DNA of 64,000 bases. Source: Catenovulum agarivorans DS-2. Its GTDB lineage: Bacteria; Pseudomonadota; Gammaproteobacteria; Enterobacterales; Alteromonadaceae. The notes below the pieces were generated by a model. That model was not told the origin of the DNA, ran no database searches, and saw only the letters and a program-made list of their open reading frames with translations. Shown here one piece after another: positions 52,269 through 60,841 of this stretch. The DNA is taken from positions 1 through 64,000 of the forward strand of contig NZ_ARZY01000008.1 in the NCBI RefSeq assembly GCF_000568405.1, written 5' to 3'. The position numbers were made by a program, and so were the translations under genes. Each line of letters starts with the position of its first letter. Position 1 is the first letter of the stretch.

Positions 52269-52844
52269 ATGAAATTACCCCATGTACTTTGTTTAACTTC
52301 ATCATTGTTAATGACTTCTGCTGCAGTCAGCGCGGATACGAGCGATGATGTTGATCATTTTGGCCCATATGTCGGTGCAGGTTATGGTTTATTGAATGTT
52401 GATGGTGATGACTTTGACGAGGAAGATAACGCCTATACGCTTTATGTTGGTAAACAAGTACACCAAATGTTCTCAATTGAAGGGGGATATATCGACTTTG
52501 GTCAGTATGGCAATGACAGTTACAACAGTGAGTTAGATGGATACACCCTAGGGTTTAAGTTGGGCTTACCAGTTCATGATGCTGTTACTGTATTTGCCAA
52601 AGGTGGGCGGCTTTGGTGGGATGCTGAACTAAATGCGGCGACTGCAAATGGTGAAGTAGATGGTTCAGACAACTTCTATGGTGTGGGGGCAAGTTTTGCC
52701 GTCAGCCAAGGTTGGGACTTGCGATTAGACTACACTCGTTTTGATGTTGAGTTTGAACGTGATGAAATTGGTATTTTGGCTGAGATTGATGACTTAGATA
52801 GAAAAGTCGATTTAGCCAGCATCAGCGTACAATATACTTTTTAA
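52269..52844 (+). CDS. Outer-membrane beta-barrel protein (OmpA-like transmembrane domain)
   Basis: A 191-residue protein with signal peptide 1-22 (SAAVSA), then an eight-strand barrel pattern: GPYVGAGYGLLNVDG, AYTLYVGKQVHQMFSIEGGYIDFG, DGYTLGFKLGL and the terminal VDLASISVQYTF ending in Phe. The acidic loops (DDFDEEDN) point outward. It resembles the OmpA-N/OMP_b-brl family. Likely cotranscribed with the preceding OmpA gene and closed by a strong terminator. Confidence 0.83.
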   Translation: MKLPHVLCLTSSLLMTSAAVSADTSDDVDHFGPYVGAGYGLLNVDGDDFDEEDNAYTLYVGKQVHQMFSIEGGYIDFGQYGNDSYNSELDGYTLGFKLGLPVHDAVTVFAKGGRLWWDAELNAATANGEVDGSDNFYGVGASFAVSQGWDLRLDYTRFDVEFERDEIGILAEIDDLDRKVDLASISVQYTF

Positions 52845-52865
52845 TTTCTCATGATTGGCAATTCG

Positions 52866-52906
52866 AATACGTAACCACTGCCAATGTGGTTACGTATTGT
52901 CTTTTT
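52866..52906 (+). terminator. Strong terminator between convergent barrel and PA2778-type genes
   Basis: AATACGTAACCAC and GTGGTTACGTATT form a 13-bp perfect stem with a seven-base loop, followed by GTCTTTTT. Confidence 0.88.
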
Positions 52907-52933
52907 CATTCCTTTCCTTTCATTTAGCAGGCA

Positions 52934-53920
52934 CTAGTGACATTTTTTGCTAGCCACATCAGAAAGCACACTTTTACTAGCCGATAAAATTTCTTGATAG
53001 CTTGAGGTTAAACTTGTGTCATTTGGTTTAAGCAACAAAGCTTGCTCAATGGTTTCAACCGCTTGTTTATGGCAGCCTAGTTGGCTTAAGGTGTAGGCGT
53101 AATTATTTAGGTAATCAGTATGCGTTTTGCCATATTCTAACCCTTGGCTAAACCATTTTAGTGCGAGTTCTGGCTGTTGTTGCTGTAAATAATGATTTGC
53201 CAGCATAAAATAACTTAACCAATAATCTGGCCAGTTAATGATAGCTTGCTGTAGAAAATTCACGGCGTGGGAGTGTTGCTTTACCTTGCTAAAATCGTGT
53301 GCGGCAGTAAGATAAGTCAGCGGCTCGAGCGCTTGGCTGTTTTTTTCAATTGTTAGTGGAGCTAACAACCAATAATCGGCTCGACGCCAAGTGCGTTCAA
53401 ATACTGCCATATCTACTGCTCTTGCCTGGTTTGTACCCGAATGCATAATGATTTTTTTCCGTGGAATATCAAAGCCTATCACCACTGCATAATGCCATAG
53501 TGGTTGCCATTCAACCGATAAATTTTGCAATACAATCACTGGGATGTTGTCGTGCACCAGTTGCACTAATTGCTCTAGCGAGCCATTGACTGAATAAGCC
53601 AACAAGCCATTTTTACGCGTTGCTGCGGTCATTTCTATTTGTAAACTGCCTTGGCGTTTAGGTAAAAAAACGGTTGGTGCTACTTGTTCTGGTGTTGTTG
53701 AATGGCCGTAATAATTGAATATTTCAGCTAAGGTGGTAGGGCCACAAAAATAGTCTTGTTGTGCAAAAAAAGGCACATTGAGTTGCTTAGTGAGTTGGTT
53801 ATTTAAGCTACTCGGCGGGTTGTGTATTAATGATTGTGTTTGTGGGGTGGATGAACAGCCAACCACAAACGCAAGAAGCGCAGCAATTGTTACCAATTGC
53901 TGCGCGAGTCGCAAAAGCAT
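52934..53920 (-). CDS. PA2778 family cysteine peptidase (C39-like with TPR domain)
   Basis: A 328-residue lipoprotein: lipobox VVGC (Cys22), a papain-like C39 peptidase domain with catalytic Cys59 in QQDYFCGPTTLAEIFNYYG and His in LWHYAVVIGFD (about 143), then tetratricopeptide repeats (about 205-320, AVNFLQQAIINWPDYWLSYFMLAN). The family takes its name from a Pseudomonas aeruginosa gene next to PA2779, whose relative lies just upstream here. The peptide substrate is unknown. Confidence 0.87.
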   Translation of the reverse strand: MLLRLAQQLVTIAALLAFVVGCSSTPQTQSLIHNPPSSLNNQLTKQLNVPFFAQQDYFCGPTTLAEIFNYYGHSTTPEQVAPTVFLPKRQGSLQIEMTAATRKNGLLAYSVNGSLEQLVQLVHDNIPVIVLQNLSVEWQPLWHYAVVIGFDIPRKKIIMHSGTNQARAVDMAVFERTWRRADYWLLAPLTIEKNSQALEPLTYLTAAHDFSKVKQHSHAVNFLQQAIINWPDYWLSYFMLANHYLQQQQPELALKWFSQGLEYGKTHTDYLNNYAYTLSQLGCHKQAVETIEQALLLKPNDTSLTSSYQEILSASKSVLSDVASKKCH

Positions 53921-53943
53921 ATTAACTCCTAATATGATTCAAT

Positions 53944-54047
53944 AACCTGAACTACTGAATAACAACTTGCTTTCTAGGCGCCGCTTATCCTTAAAACTGC
54001 GTTGAATAATTATCACCTTAGCTAACTTGTTATCCGGATTTTAGCTT
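53944..54047. mobile_element. Miniature inverted-repeat element, copy C (104 bp)
   Basis: The left 68 bases closely follow the right half of copy A on the other strand (AACCTGAAC..., ATAACAACTTGCTTTCTAG, TTATCCTTAAAACTGCGTTG). The right end GCTAACTTGTTATCCGGATT fits the left end of copy A, but the terminal bases have diverged. Flanks CAAT/AAAT agree in three of four bases. It supplies the last two bases of the PA2779-type stop codon. Confidence 0.78.
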
Positions 54048-54411
54048 AAATGGGCTCGATAAAACTGTATGCATCAGTTACCCCTAAAATGTCGAGCACA
54101 GCAACCACTATCAGCACAGAAAATATTAAGTCGATAACGCCACCGGCCGGCGCATTGTTTATCTGCTGATTTAATGATTTGAGCTCTGCTGGCGTTAAAC
54201 TGGCGATGCGTTTGGCTGCTTCGTCACGACTTACGCCTAGAGCGACCAATTTATCTTGCACTTGTTGGTCATCTAAATAAGCTAAAATGTGTGCTTGATT
54301 GACAGCCTGGAGCTCTGAGGTTAACACTGTGTTTGAATCAACAATACCCGCATACACAGTGTTGCACATTAAGCTGAAGGCCAGCATTAAACTAGTAATC
54401 AATCTTTTCAT
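54046..54411 (-). CDS. PA2779 family protein
   Basis: A 121-residue exported protein. A signal peptide (SLMCNTVYA) precedes DSNTVLTSELQAVNQAHILAYLDDQQVQDKLVALGVSRDEAAKRIASLT, the hallmark of the PA2779 family (DUF6627), and a C-terminal membrane helix (GVIDLIFSVLIVVAVLDILGVTD). Its neighbour is the PA2778-type peptidase, as in Pseudomonas, so the two probably work together. Its stop codon lies at the edge of miniature element copy C. Confidence 0.85.
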   Translation of the reverse strand: MKRLITSLMLAFSLMCNTVYAGIVDSNTVLTSELQAVNQAHILAYLDDQQVQDKLVALGVSRDEAAKRIASLTPAELKSLNQQINNAPAGGVIDLIFSVLIVVAVLDILGVTDAYSFIEPI

Positions 54412-54484
54412 GGTAAACTCCCAATCTTTGCTGGATAAAAACGCGTTAAGCGCAGTGAGACACTGCGCTAATTAAATCGACCGA

Positions 54485-54712
54485 CTAACAGTCTTGGTCT
54501 TTGGCGTTTACACCTTCTTTCACCTCTTCGCATGCATCTTCCACTGCATTGCCTGCGTCTGTAGCGGCATCTTCAATTTTGTCGCCTGCGGACTCCATTG
54601 CTGAGTCAATTTTCTCGCCCGCGTCTTCAGCATTGCTTTCACCGCAAGCTGACAAAGTTAAACTGGCTAAAATAGCGGCTAAAATACTGGTTGATTTAAC
54701 AAAATTATTCAT
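54485..54712 (-). CDS. Small lipoprotein, entericidin-like
   Basis: A 75-residue lipoprotein: signal peptide with lipobox TLSAC (Cys23), then an acidic helix with repeated DKIE/DAG units (EDAGEKIDSAMESAGDKIEDAATDAG). Entericidin-like small lipoproteins are common in stationary-phase or stress regulons. It follows the DUF1328 gene on the same strand (46 bases on). The family is not certain. Confidence 0.75.
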   Translation of the reverse strand: MNNFVKSTSILAAILASLTLSACGESNAEDAGEKIDSAMESAGDKIEDAATDAGNAVEDACEEVKEGVNAKDQDC

Positions 54713-54758
54713 AATATTTCTCCTAAATAAATAAACTTACCTGTTACTTAACAATGTT

Positions 54759-54935
54759 TTAGTTTTTGGGCGGGTTACCACGAAGCGCGTTGGCAAATAG
54801 CGAAATAACCAGCAGTACCACAAAAATGAAGAAGATTATTTTGGCAATATCTGCCGCCGCCCCTGCAATACCACCAAAGCCAAACAGTGCAGCAATGATT
54901 GCGATAACTAAAAACGTTAATGCCCACCTCAACAT
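54759..54935 (-). CDS. DUF1328 family small membrane protein (YtjA-like)
   Basis: A 58-residue protein translated from an ATG at 54935 with AGGAGG six bases ahead. The first helix [20 protein letters not shown] and [25 protein letters not shown] are the DUF1328 signature. This family is widespread, induced by stress in some bacteria, and of unknown function. It is read just ahead of the small lipoprotein gene. Confidence 0.93.
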   Translation of the reverse strand: MLRWALTFLVIAIIAALFGFGGIAGAAADIAKIIFFIFVVLLVISLFANALRGNPPKN

Positions 54936-55078
54936 GAGTGCCTCCTAATTGAATGCGTTGAATGTGTTCGCTTTAGATGTAGCTATAAATGTGCCATTTT
55001 TAACCTGCTGTTTTTAAATGGTTTTTTATATTTGGGGTATGTTTGGCTTGCAAATATTACACACTCGGTGTGTAGCTA

Positions 55079-57028
55079 TTACTTTGCTAGGCGATCTAAG
55101 CATTGTTGGAGAATTTGTAAGTTTACTGGTTTAAGCAATTTAGCTTTTGCGCCAGCTTGTTCGACCGAGCTATCCGATAACTCGCTGCCTGTTAACATGA
55201 TAATTTGAATATGTGGATGGTTATGACTAATTTGGCTTGCCAGTTGCAAACCGTTGCAGTCAGGTAGGTTTAGGTCTAGTAAAATTGTGCTGATAGAGTT
55301 GTGCGTCGCAAGTGCTGCCAAACATTGTTCACCTGTATGGGCTGTATGTGTGGTTAAATCAAGAGATTCCAATAACATAGCGGTTATTTGTGCAGCGTCA
55401 TGATCATCATCCACCACAAGAATATCATTGACTTGGTTCGATTGACTTGTCGCTGGCTGCTGTGCAAGTAGATACTTGTGCAAGCTATTGTACAAAGACA
55501 TTTTTTCTATGGGTTTTGCCACTACATCATTAAAGCCAATTTCCTTTAATTCTTGTTGCACGCCCTTCATGGTCGCGGCGGTAATGGCCAGTATAGGTTG
55601 CTTGATGCCCATATCGCGTATTTTGCTAATCGCACGCTTACCATCTAACTTAGGCATATGAATGTCCATTAGTATTAGATCATATGGCGCATTTGTTTGT
55701 TGTGCTCTAATCATATCGATAGCACTTTGGCCATTGTCTGCATAGTCGACTTCCAAACCAAATGATTGGCAGAAATAACCAATTAACTGGCGAATATCAG
55801 CTATATCATCGACAACTAGCACTTTGCCCTGCAAAGCACTTACTTGGTTACTCGTTTCATATATCTGTTTATGTGCAAGATTCAAGTGTTCAAAGGCTTG
55901 GCTTTCGGGGCTTTTCGGCGGAAATTTAATGCTGAAGCAGCTGCCATGCCCAACTTCAGAAGTTACTGAAATTGAGCCTTGCATTAATTTTACCAGTTCA
56001 GAGCAAATGGCTAATCCTAACCCTGCGCCTTCTTCATTACGTGAGATAACATCTTCAATTTGTTCAAAAGGCTTAAATATATTGCTAACCAAAGATTCAG
56101 GAATGCCTATACCTGTGTCTTGTACATCAAAGCAGAGCATGTCCGTTAGTTCTGATGTTTGCATGTACACATTAATGGTTATGCCACCGTCGCTGGTAAA
56201 TTTTATTGCGTTGTGGATCACATTGATTAAAATTTGCCGCAGGCGTACTGGGTCATTGTTAATGGTTTGCGGAATAGGGGTTAGCGAGTTAACTGTAAAG
56301 TTTAGTCCTTTGTCTTTGGCGGTAATTTCCATCAGATCAAATATACTCGATAAAAATGGCGGTAGCTCGATTGTTGCTTCGTTCAGTTCGAGTTTATTCG
56401 CGGCTATTTTTGACAAGTCGAGCACATTGTTTAACAGTCCTAATAAATGTTTGCCGTTGTTTAAAATGGTATTCAACTCATTTGTTAACGGTTTAGCGTC
56501 TTGTTTGTTTAACAGCAATTCTGTGTAACCAAGGATAGAAGTTAACGGCGTACGCAGCTCATGGCTTAGGTGGGCTAAAAATTTATCTTTAGAGCGATTG
56601 CTGGCTTCAGCTTTTATGCGTTCTAAGCGTTCATTTTCAAAATCTTTTCTTGCTAAAGCATAACGAATGGCTCTGGTAAATAACGTCAGTGTTATTTCGT
56701 TTTTAATGAGATAGTCGGCGGCACCCGCATCTAGCGCACTATCATCTAAGCTTCGGTCAGATTGACCGGTTAACATAATAATTGGGGTGGCGCAGCCAGC
56801 TTCTATGGCTTTACGTAAAACCGTTAAACCATTGGTACTGCCGAGTTGATAATCCAGTAAGCATAAATCATGTTGATTTTTTAGCAGTACATCTAGCGCA
56901 GCCATAGGCGAGCTAATCCAGTCAATACTAAAAGTGTGTGAGCTCATCTCATTGAGGTAGTCGCTTGATAGGATAAAGTCGTCTTCATCGTCATCTACTA
57001 TCAATACTTTTGTCAGTTTGTCTGTCAT
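55079..57028 (-). CDS. Hybrid histidine kinase with three receiver domains
   Basis: A 649-residue soluble protein with no membrane helix. Order: receiver (residues 5-125; LCLLDYQLGSTNG), HisKA (about 145-210; LSHELRTPLTSILGYTELL), HATPase (about 250-365; GAGLGLAICSELVKL), receiver 2 (about 400-515; LILMDIHMPKLDG) and receiver 3 (about 535-649; ILLDLNLPDCNG). All phospho-acceptor aspartates and the His appear intact. It is last in a five-gene operon and may collect signals from the upstream kinase. Output unknown, as no DNA-binding domain is present. Confidence 0.88.
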   Translation of the reverse strand: MTDKLTKVLIVDDDEDDFILSSDYLNEMSSHTFSIDWISSPMAALDVLLKNQHDLCLLDYQLGSTNGLTVLRKAIEAGCATPIIMLTGQSDRSLDDSALDAGAADYLIKNEITLTLFTRAIRYALARKDFENERLERIKAEASNRSKDKFLAHLSHELRTPLTSILGYTELLLNKQDAKPLTNELNTILNNGKHLLGLLNNVLDLSKIAANKLELNEATIELPPFLSSIFDLMEITAKDKGLNFTVNSLTPIPQTINNDPVRLRQILINVIHNAIKFTSDGGITINVYMQTSELTDMLCFDVQDTGIGIPESLVSNIFKPFEQIEDVISRNEEGAGLGLAICSELVKLMQGSISVTSEVGHGSCFSIKFPPKSPESQAFEHLNLAHKQIYETSNQVSALQGKVLVVDDIADIRQLIGYFCQSFGLEVDYADNGQSAIDMIRAQQTNAPYDLILMDIHMPKLDGKRAISKIRDMGIKQPILAITAATMKGVQQELKEIGFNDVVAKPIEKMSLYNSLHKYLLAQQPATSQSNQVNDILVVDDDHDAAQITAMLLESLDLTTHTAHTGEQCLAALATHNSISTILLDLNLPDCNGLQLASQISHNHPHIQIIMLTGSELSDSSVEQAGAKAKLLKPVNLQILQQCLDRLAK

Positions 57029-57050
57029 AGCTCGTTATTATCCGTTATGT

Positions 57051-57509
57051 TTATTGGTCTTGTGCTGGTAGCTCGACAAATTCCACCCAATATTTACCGA
57101 GTGCTTTCATCAAATCAACTAAACCTTCAAAATTAACCGGTTTGGTAATATAAGACGCGGCGCCCAAGTTGTAGCCTTTAATTTTATCTTCCTCTTCTTT
57201 TGAGGTAGTTAAAATAACAATTGGGATAGATTTTAAATTATCGTCGGCTTTAATTTCCCGCAGTGCCTCTCGGCCATCTTTACGAGGCATGTTTAGGTCC
57301 AATAAGATTAGCCCTGGGCGAGGTGAAGTCGACTTATCTTGATATTTCCCTTCTCTGCGTAAATATTCTAATAACTCAACACCATCTTCGACACACTTTA
57401 ACTCGTTTAATACTCGGCTTTCGCGCAAAGCATCTTCGGCTAGTAACCTGTCGTCTTCATCATCATCGGCCATTAAAATGGTAATGGTTTTTTTAGCTAT
57501 TGTGCTCAT
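57051..57509 (-). CDS. Single-domain response regulator (Rcp1-like)
   Basis: A 152-residue receiver-only regulator with ILMADDDEDDRLLAEDALRE, LILLDLNMPRKDG (phospho-acceptor Asp), VILTTSKEEEDKIKGYNLGAASYITKPV (conserved Thr and Lys). The DDEDD and KPV region is typical of the Rcp1 group, which partners phytochrome or CHASE3 kinases. It overlaps the kinase gene ahead by 17 bases. No output domain. Confidence 0.92.
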   Translation of the reverse strand: MSTIAKKTITILMADDDEDDRLLAEDALRESRVLNELKCVEDGVELLEYLRREGKYQDKSTSPRPGLILLDLNMPRKDGREALREIKADDNLKSIPIVILTTSKEEEDKIKGYNLGAASYITKPVNFEGLVDLMKALGKYWVEFVELPAQDQ

Positions 57510-58980
57510 CTGTTTGGGTTCCGTAAAGGTTGGCTAATTGATAATTTTCAGGCAGCTCTATGGTAAAGGTTGAACCTTCTCCGGCTGTGCTGGTGGCGGT
57601 AATTGTGCCACCATGGCGCTCGACAATACGGCGACAAACAGCTAAGCCTATACCTGTACCTGCATAGGCACTTTTGGCGTGTAATCGCTGAAAAGGGGTA
57701 AATATTTTATCGGCAAACTCCTGCGCAAAGCCAATGCCGTTATCGGTAATGGTTACAATATGTATTTTGCCATCGCTGGATTGGCTTTCACTATACTGGA
57801 TGTTTACGACAGGTGGTTTATCTTGTTTTCGAAACTTCAATGCATTAGATATCAGGTTTTGAAATAGCTGACCCATTTGGCTCTCATCAGCTTCGATAAC
57901 TGGCAGTTGTGCAAAATTGATTGTGGCGTTGGTTTCTTCAATAGGGATTTCTAAATCGTCTAATACTGCTGTGATAACTTGCTCAAGTTCGACCTGTTTG
58001 AATGGTTTACCACGTGATGATACGCGAGAGTACTCTAAAAGATCTGTGATTAAATTAGACATTCTGGTGGCGGCTTTTTGCATACGCTGAATAAAGTCGG
58101 CACCTCGCTCATCTAACTTATCTGCGTAGTTTGTTGCTAGCCGATCACCAAACGCTCTTATTTTACGCAAGGGTTCTTGTAGATCGTGTGATGCGACAAA
58201 AGCAAAACTTTCTAGCTCTCGGTTACTTTGTTCTAACTCATCTGCATAGGCTGCTAGCTCTTTGGTTTTTTCTTCAACATTTAACTTTAACGCTTCATTT
58301 TGGCTGCGCAAAATCTCTTGGGTTTTGCGTTCTTGAGATATTAGTGAGTAAGCTAAGCGCATAATGCCAATTAACAATAATAAGCTGGTGGCTGCCGATA
58401 CAGAAAAAATCATGGTGGCACTTTTTTCAATATTGAGCAGCTGCAAAAATAATTGGTCTCGGTAGGTAACTTCCATCGACAGCAGCGCGTCAAAATGCTC
58501 TTTGATTTCGTTGTATAAATTGCGCCCTCTGCCTGACATCACCATCTTTAATGCGGTGCGTTCTTTATTTTTTTTCGCAAGCTCCACTGTGGTAATTAAT
58601 TCTTCAATTTTGTCGCCAATAAGCGTGAGCAAAGCATCAATTTTCTCAGGTTGCTGAGGTATTTCTGATTCTAATGTTCGTATATTTTCTATTTGCTGCT
58701 GCAAATTGGCTAAGGCTTGCTGGTAAGGTGCTAAATATTGTTCATTTTCTGTTAGTAAATAGCCTCTTTGGCCAGTTTCGGCCGATAGCACCAATAGGTG
58801 TAGCTTATCCAACTGGCTAATAATTTCCCCTGTGTTGTACAAGGAAACTTGGGTTTTCGACAGCTTATTGGTGATGTTAAATGCTAAGGTAAGGTTGAGC
58901 ACTATGGTAAACAGCACCACGCTAAAAATCAGCCACCAGTTGGCACTTTTGCTGGCAAAAATTGGCTTGAGGTTTTTCAT
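57493..58980 (-). CDS. CHASE3-domain sensor histidine kinase
   Basis: A 495-residue membrane kinase. An N-terminal helix (15-38), a CHASE3 sensor region in the periplasm (about 40-180, ETGQRGYLLTENEQYLAPYQQAL), a second helix (185-210), a coiled coil (210-250), HisKA (VASHDLQEPLRKIRAFGDRL) and HATPase (GTGIGLAVCRRIVERHGG). The target regulator is almost surely the Rcp1-like gene that overlaps it. The periplasmic signal is unknown. Confidence 0.92.
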   Translation of the reverse strand: MKNLKPIFASKSANWWLIFSVVLFTIVLNLTLAFNITNKLSKTQVSLYNTGEIISQLDKLHLLVLSAETGQRGYLLTENEQYLAPYQQALANLQQQIENIRTLESEIPQQPEKIDALLTLIGDKIEELITTVELAKKNKERTALKMVMSGRGRNLYNEIKEHFDALLSMEVTYRDQLFLQLLNIEKSATMIFSVSAATSLLLLIGIMRLAYSLISQERKTQEILRSQNEALKLNVEEKTKELAAYADELEQSNRELESFAFVASHDLQEPLRKIRAFGDRLATNYADKLDERGADFIQRMQKAATRMSNLITDLLEYSRVSSRGKPFKQVELEQVITAVLDDLEIPIEETNATINFAQLPVIEADESQMGQLFQNLISNALKFRKQDKPPVVNIQYSESQSSDGKIHIVTITDNGIGFAQEFADKIFTPFQRLHAKSAYAGTGIGLAVCRRIVERHGGTITATSTAGEGSTFTIELPENYQLANLYGTQTDEHNS

Positions 58981-59213
58981 TTACGCGCCTGCTCAGAAAT
59001 CTTCGATAATTCCTCACTACACTTTTGGCAATTTTGGATTATCTTTGCTGCAGTTTGCTGAATTTTATCTAGCGGCGCGTTTTGCTCAACCATCATTTTG
59101 ATCAACTCTGCTTGCATAGATATTTGATTGAGTGGTGCGCGTGCATCGTGGACTAATTTTGTGATGCTTTGTTGCTGTTGCACAATAAGCTCCTTATTAA
59201 TTTTCGTATGCAT
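58977..59213 (-). CDS. Stand-alone histidine-kinase dimerisation-domain protein
   Basis: A 78-residue helical protein. LVHDARAPLNQISMQAELI (His22) is the H-box of a HisKA domain, and QTAAKIIQNCQKCSEELSKI the second helix. No ATP-binding domain follows: the next gene, overlapping by 4 bases, is a complete kinase. It could be a phosphotransfer protein or a decoy for the kinase dimer. Overlaps the sigma-54 regulator gene by 17 bases. This domain alone is unusual. Confidence 0.7.
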   Translation of the reverse strand: MHTKINKELIVQQQQSITKLVHDARAPLNQISMQAELIKMMVEQNAPLDKIQQTAAKIIQNCQKCSEELSKISEQARK

Positions 59214-60534
59214 TTAAACGGTTATACAAGGTTTTAGTGCTGATACCGAGCATTTCCGCTGCTAGCGTTTTATTACCATCTACTTCTTCGAGCGTGACTT
59301 TGATCAATTCTTTTTCAACATCTTCAATTGTTTGCCCTGCGGTTAAGCCATGGCTGAGCGTGGTATTTTTCTGTGTAGAAAAAGGAGAATGCAATCTCTC
59401 AGGTAAAACAATCTCCTGACTATCTGTATCCGCCATAATAAAAGCTCGGTGAATAACATGCCTGAGTTCACGCACATTACCTGGCCAATCATAAGATTGT
59501 AGTTTGTCTAACTGTTGCTGATTAATCGAGATATTTTGTTGCGATTCTTGGTTCATCTGCATCAAAAAGTAATTGACCAACAAAGGTATATCGTCTTTAC
59601 GTTGGCGTAGCTGTGGTATTTCAATTGGAAAAACGGCGAGGCGAAAATAGATGTCTTCACGTAAAATATTGTTACTGGCGATATCTTCAATGCTGCGGTT
59701 GGTCGCTGAGATCACTCGACAATTTACTTTAACTTGTTTGGTGCTACCCAAAGGTACGACTGTTTTATTTTCAAGTACACGCAGCAAATTAGGCTGCATG
59801 TCTATGGGCATTTCGGTAACTTCGTCCAAAAACAGCGTGCTGTCATTTGCTTGCTCAAACACACCTTTTTTACTAGCAACGGCGCCGGTAAATGCGCCTT
59901 TTTCATGGCCAAATAATTCGCTGCCAATTAGGTCTTTGCTTAATGCGCCACAGTTGGTTGCAACAAGTGGTTTATCTAAATTACTGGCATTATGAATCGC
60001 TTGGGCAACCACTTCTTTACCTACACCACTTTCGCCCATTAACATCACATTGGCGTTGGTTTTTGCAACTTGTTCAATCATTTTATACAAGGACTGCATG
60101 GCTGGTGATTCGCCAATTAGGCAGTCGAAATGTTGGCTAAACTCTTGTTGCTTGGTTTTGGTAACAGTGGTTTTTTTGGCTGATTTGTTTTGTGAGAGCA
60201 CGGCTTCGAAATCAGCCCGTTCAACGGGTTTGGTGATGTAACCAATATCTGGAATTGATAAGTCAGCGATAATTGACTTTATTAGCGGGTGACCTGTTAT
60301 TAGCGTAATGCGGGGCTTTTTATCAAGTTGATTAGCATGTTCAATAACATGTAAACCACTGCCATCGGGCAACATAAAGTCGAGGAAAATATGGTCAAAA
60401 GTTTCCACCGACAACCATTGTTTTGCATCAGCAACACTATTTGCAATATAGGTGTCATGCCCAATAAATTCGAGAATCTGGCTACTGATATCTGCAAATT
60501 CGCTGTCATCATCCACTATCAGAACTTTCAACAT
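59197..60534 (-). CDS. Sigma-54-dependent response regulator (NtrC family)
   Basis: A 445-residue transcription activator: receiver (residues 1-115; IFLDFMLPDGSG), AAA+ domain (about 145-370; GESGVGKEVVAQAIH and the sigma-54 contact motif GHEKGAFTGAV), and a Fis-type HTH at the C-terminus (NKTLAAEMLGISTKTLYNRLNAYE). The GAFTGA motif is intact, so it should act with RpoN. It heads the operon with the mini HisKA protein and CHASE3 kinase. It is closer to AtoC/ZraR than to NtrC itself. Target promoters are not known. Confidence 0.93.
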   Translation of the reverse strand: MLKVLIVDDDSEFADISSQILEFIGHDTYIANSVADAKQWLSVETFDHIFLDFMLPDGSGLHVIEHANQLDKKPRITLITGHPLIKSIIADLSIPDIGYITKPVERADFEAVLSQNKSAKKTTVTKTKQQEFSQHFDCLIGESPAMQSLYKMIEQVAKTNANVMLMGESGVGKEVVAQAIHNASNLDKPLVATNCGALSKDLIGSELFGHEKGAFTGAVASKKGVFEQANDSTLFLDEVTEMPIDMQPNLLRVLENKTVVPLGSTKQVKVNCRVISATNRSIEDIASNNILREDIYFRLAVFPIEIPQLRQRKDDIPLLVNYFLMQMNQESQQNISINQQQLDKLQSYDWPGNVRELRHVIHRAFIMADTDSQEIVLPERLHSPFSTQKNTTLSHGLTAGQTIEDVEKELIKVTLEEVDGNKTLAAEMLGISTKTLYNRLNAYEN

Positions 60535-60841
60535 TTGGTTCCCTCTGAGTTATAGAACTGCGCTTTTAATGTGGGGCCGCAAAAGCATAATTCAAGTTGT
60601 AATGAACTTTTTTGGTGCAAATTGCTGGCCAAGATACAGGTAGAGTTATTTTATACGTCATTTGACGTATATCTCTGCGCAGTTTGACGAATACCCCCTC
60701 TAGCGCTTTCGCGTAATACTAACCACAGTCGTAAATAAGGCAGCACTCATAAGCCAATTTCCCATTTGTGATGGCTGTTTTGTTTACGACCCCAAACACT
60801 GCAAATTACAAGGTTAAGCAAATTACATCAGGGGTAACACA
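60535..60841. other. Intergenic region between the two-component operon and the porin
   Basis: The 307 bases hold the palindrome described separately and a TGGTGCA half site at 60613-60619, with an imperfect left half (TGAACTT). No sigma-54 promoter with GG-N10-GC was found for the porin. Confidence 0.55.
60652..60671. promoter_or_regulatory. Candidate operator upstream of porin-urtA
   Basis: TATACGTCATTTGACGTATA is a perfect 20-base palindrome apart from the central TT. A partial copy TTTGACGA follows at 60683-60690, and a related sequence lies before the permease-kinase gene at 42039-42052. LuxR-type regulators bind such dyads. It is 170 bases upstream of the porin start. Confidence 0.55.

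Noticed and set aside
55824-56528. 234-codon plus-strand frame opposite the three-receiver kinase
   Set aside because: It is antisense to a well-conserved kinase domain, shows Ser/Cys-rich composition and no recognisable motif.
60613-60619. TGGTGCA as an NtrC site controlling porin-urtA
   Set aside because: Only one half matches well (the other is 4 of 7), and no sigma-54 promoter with correct spacing lies near.
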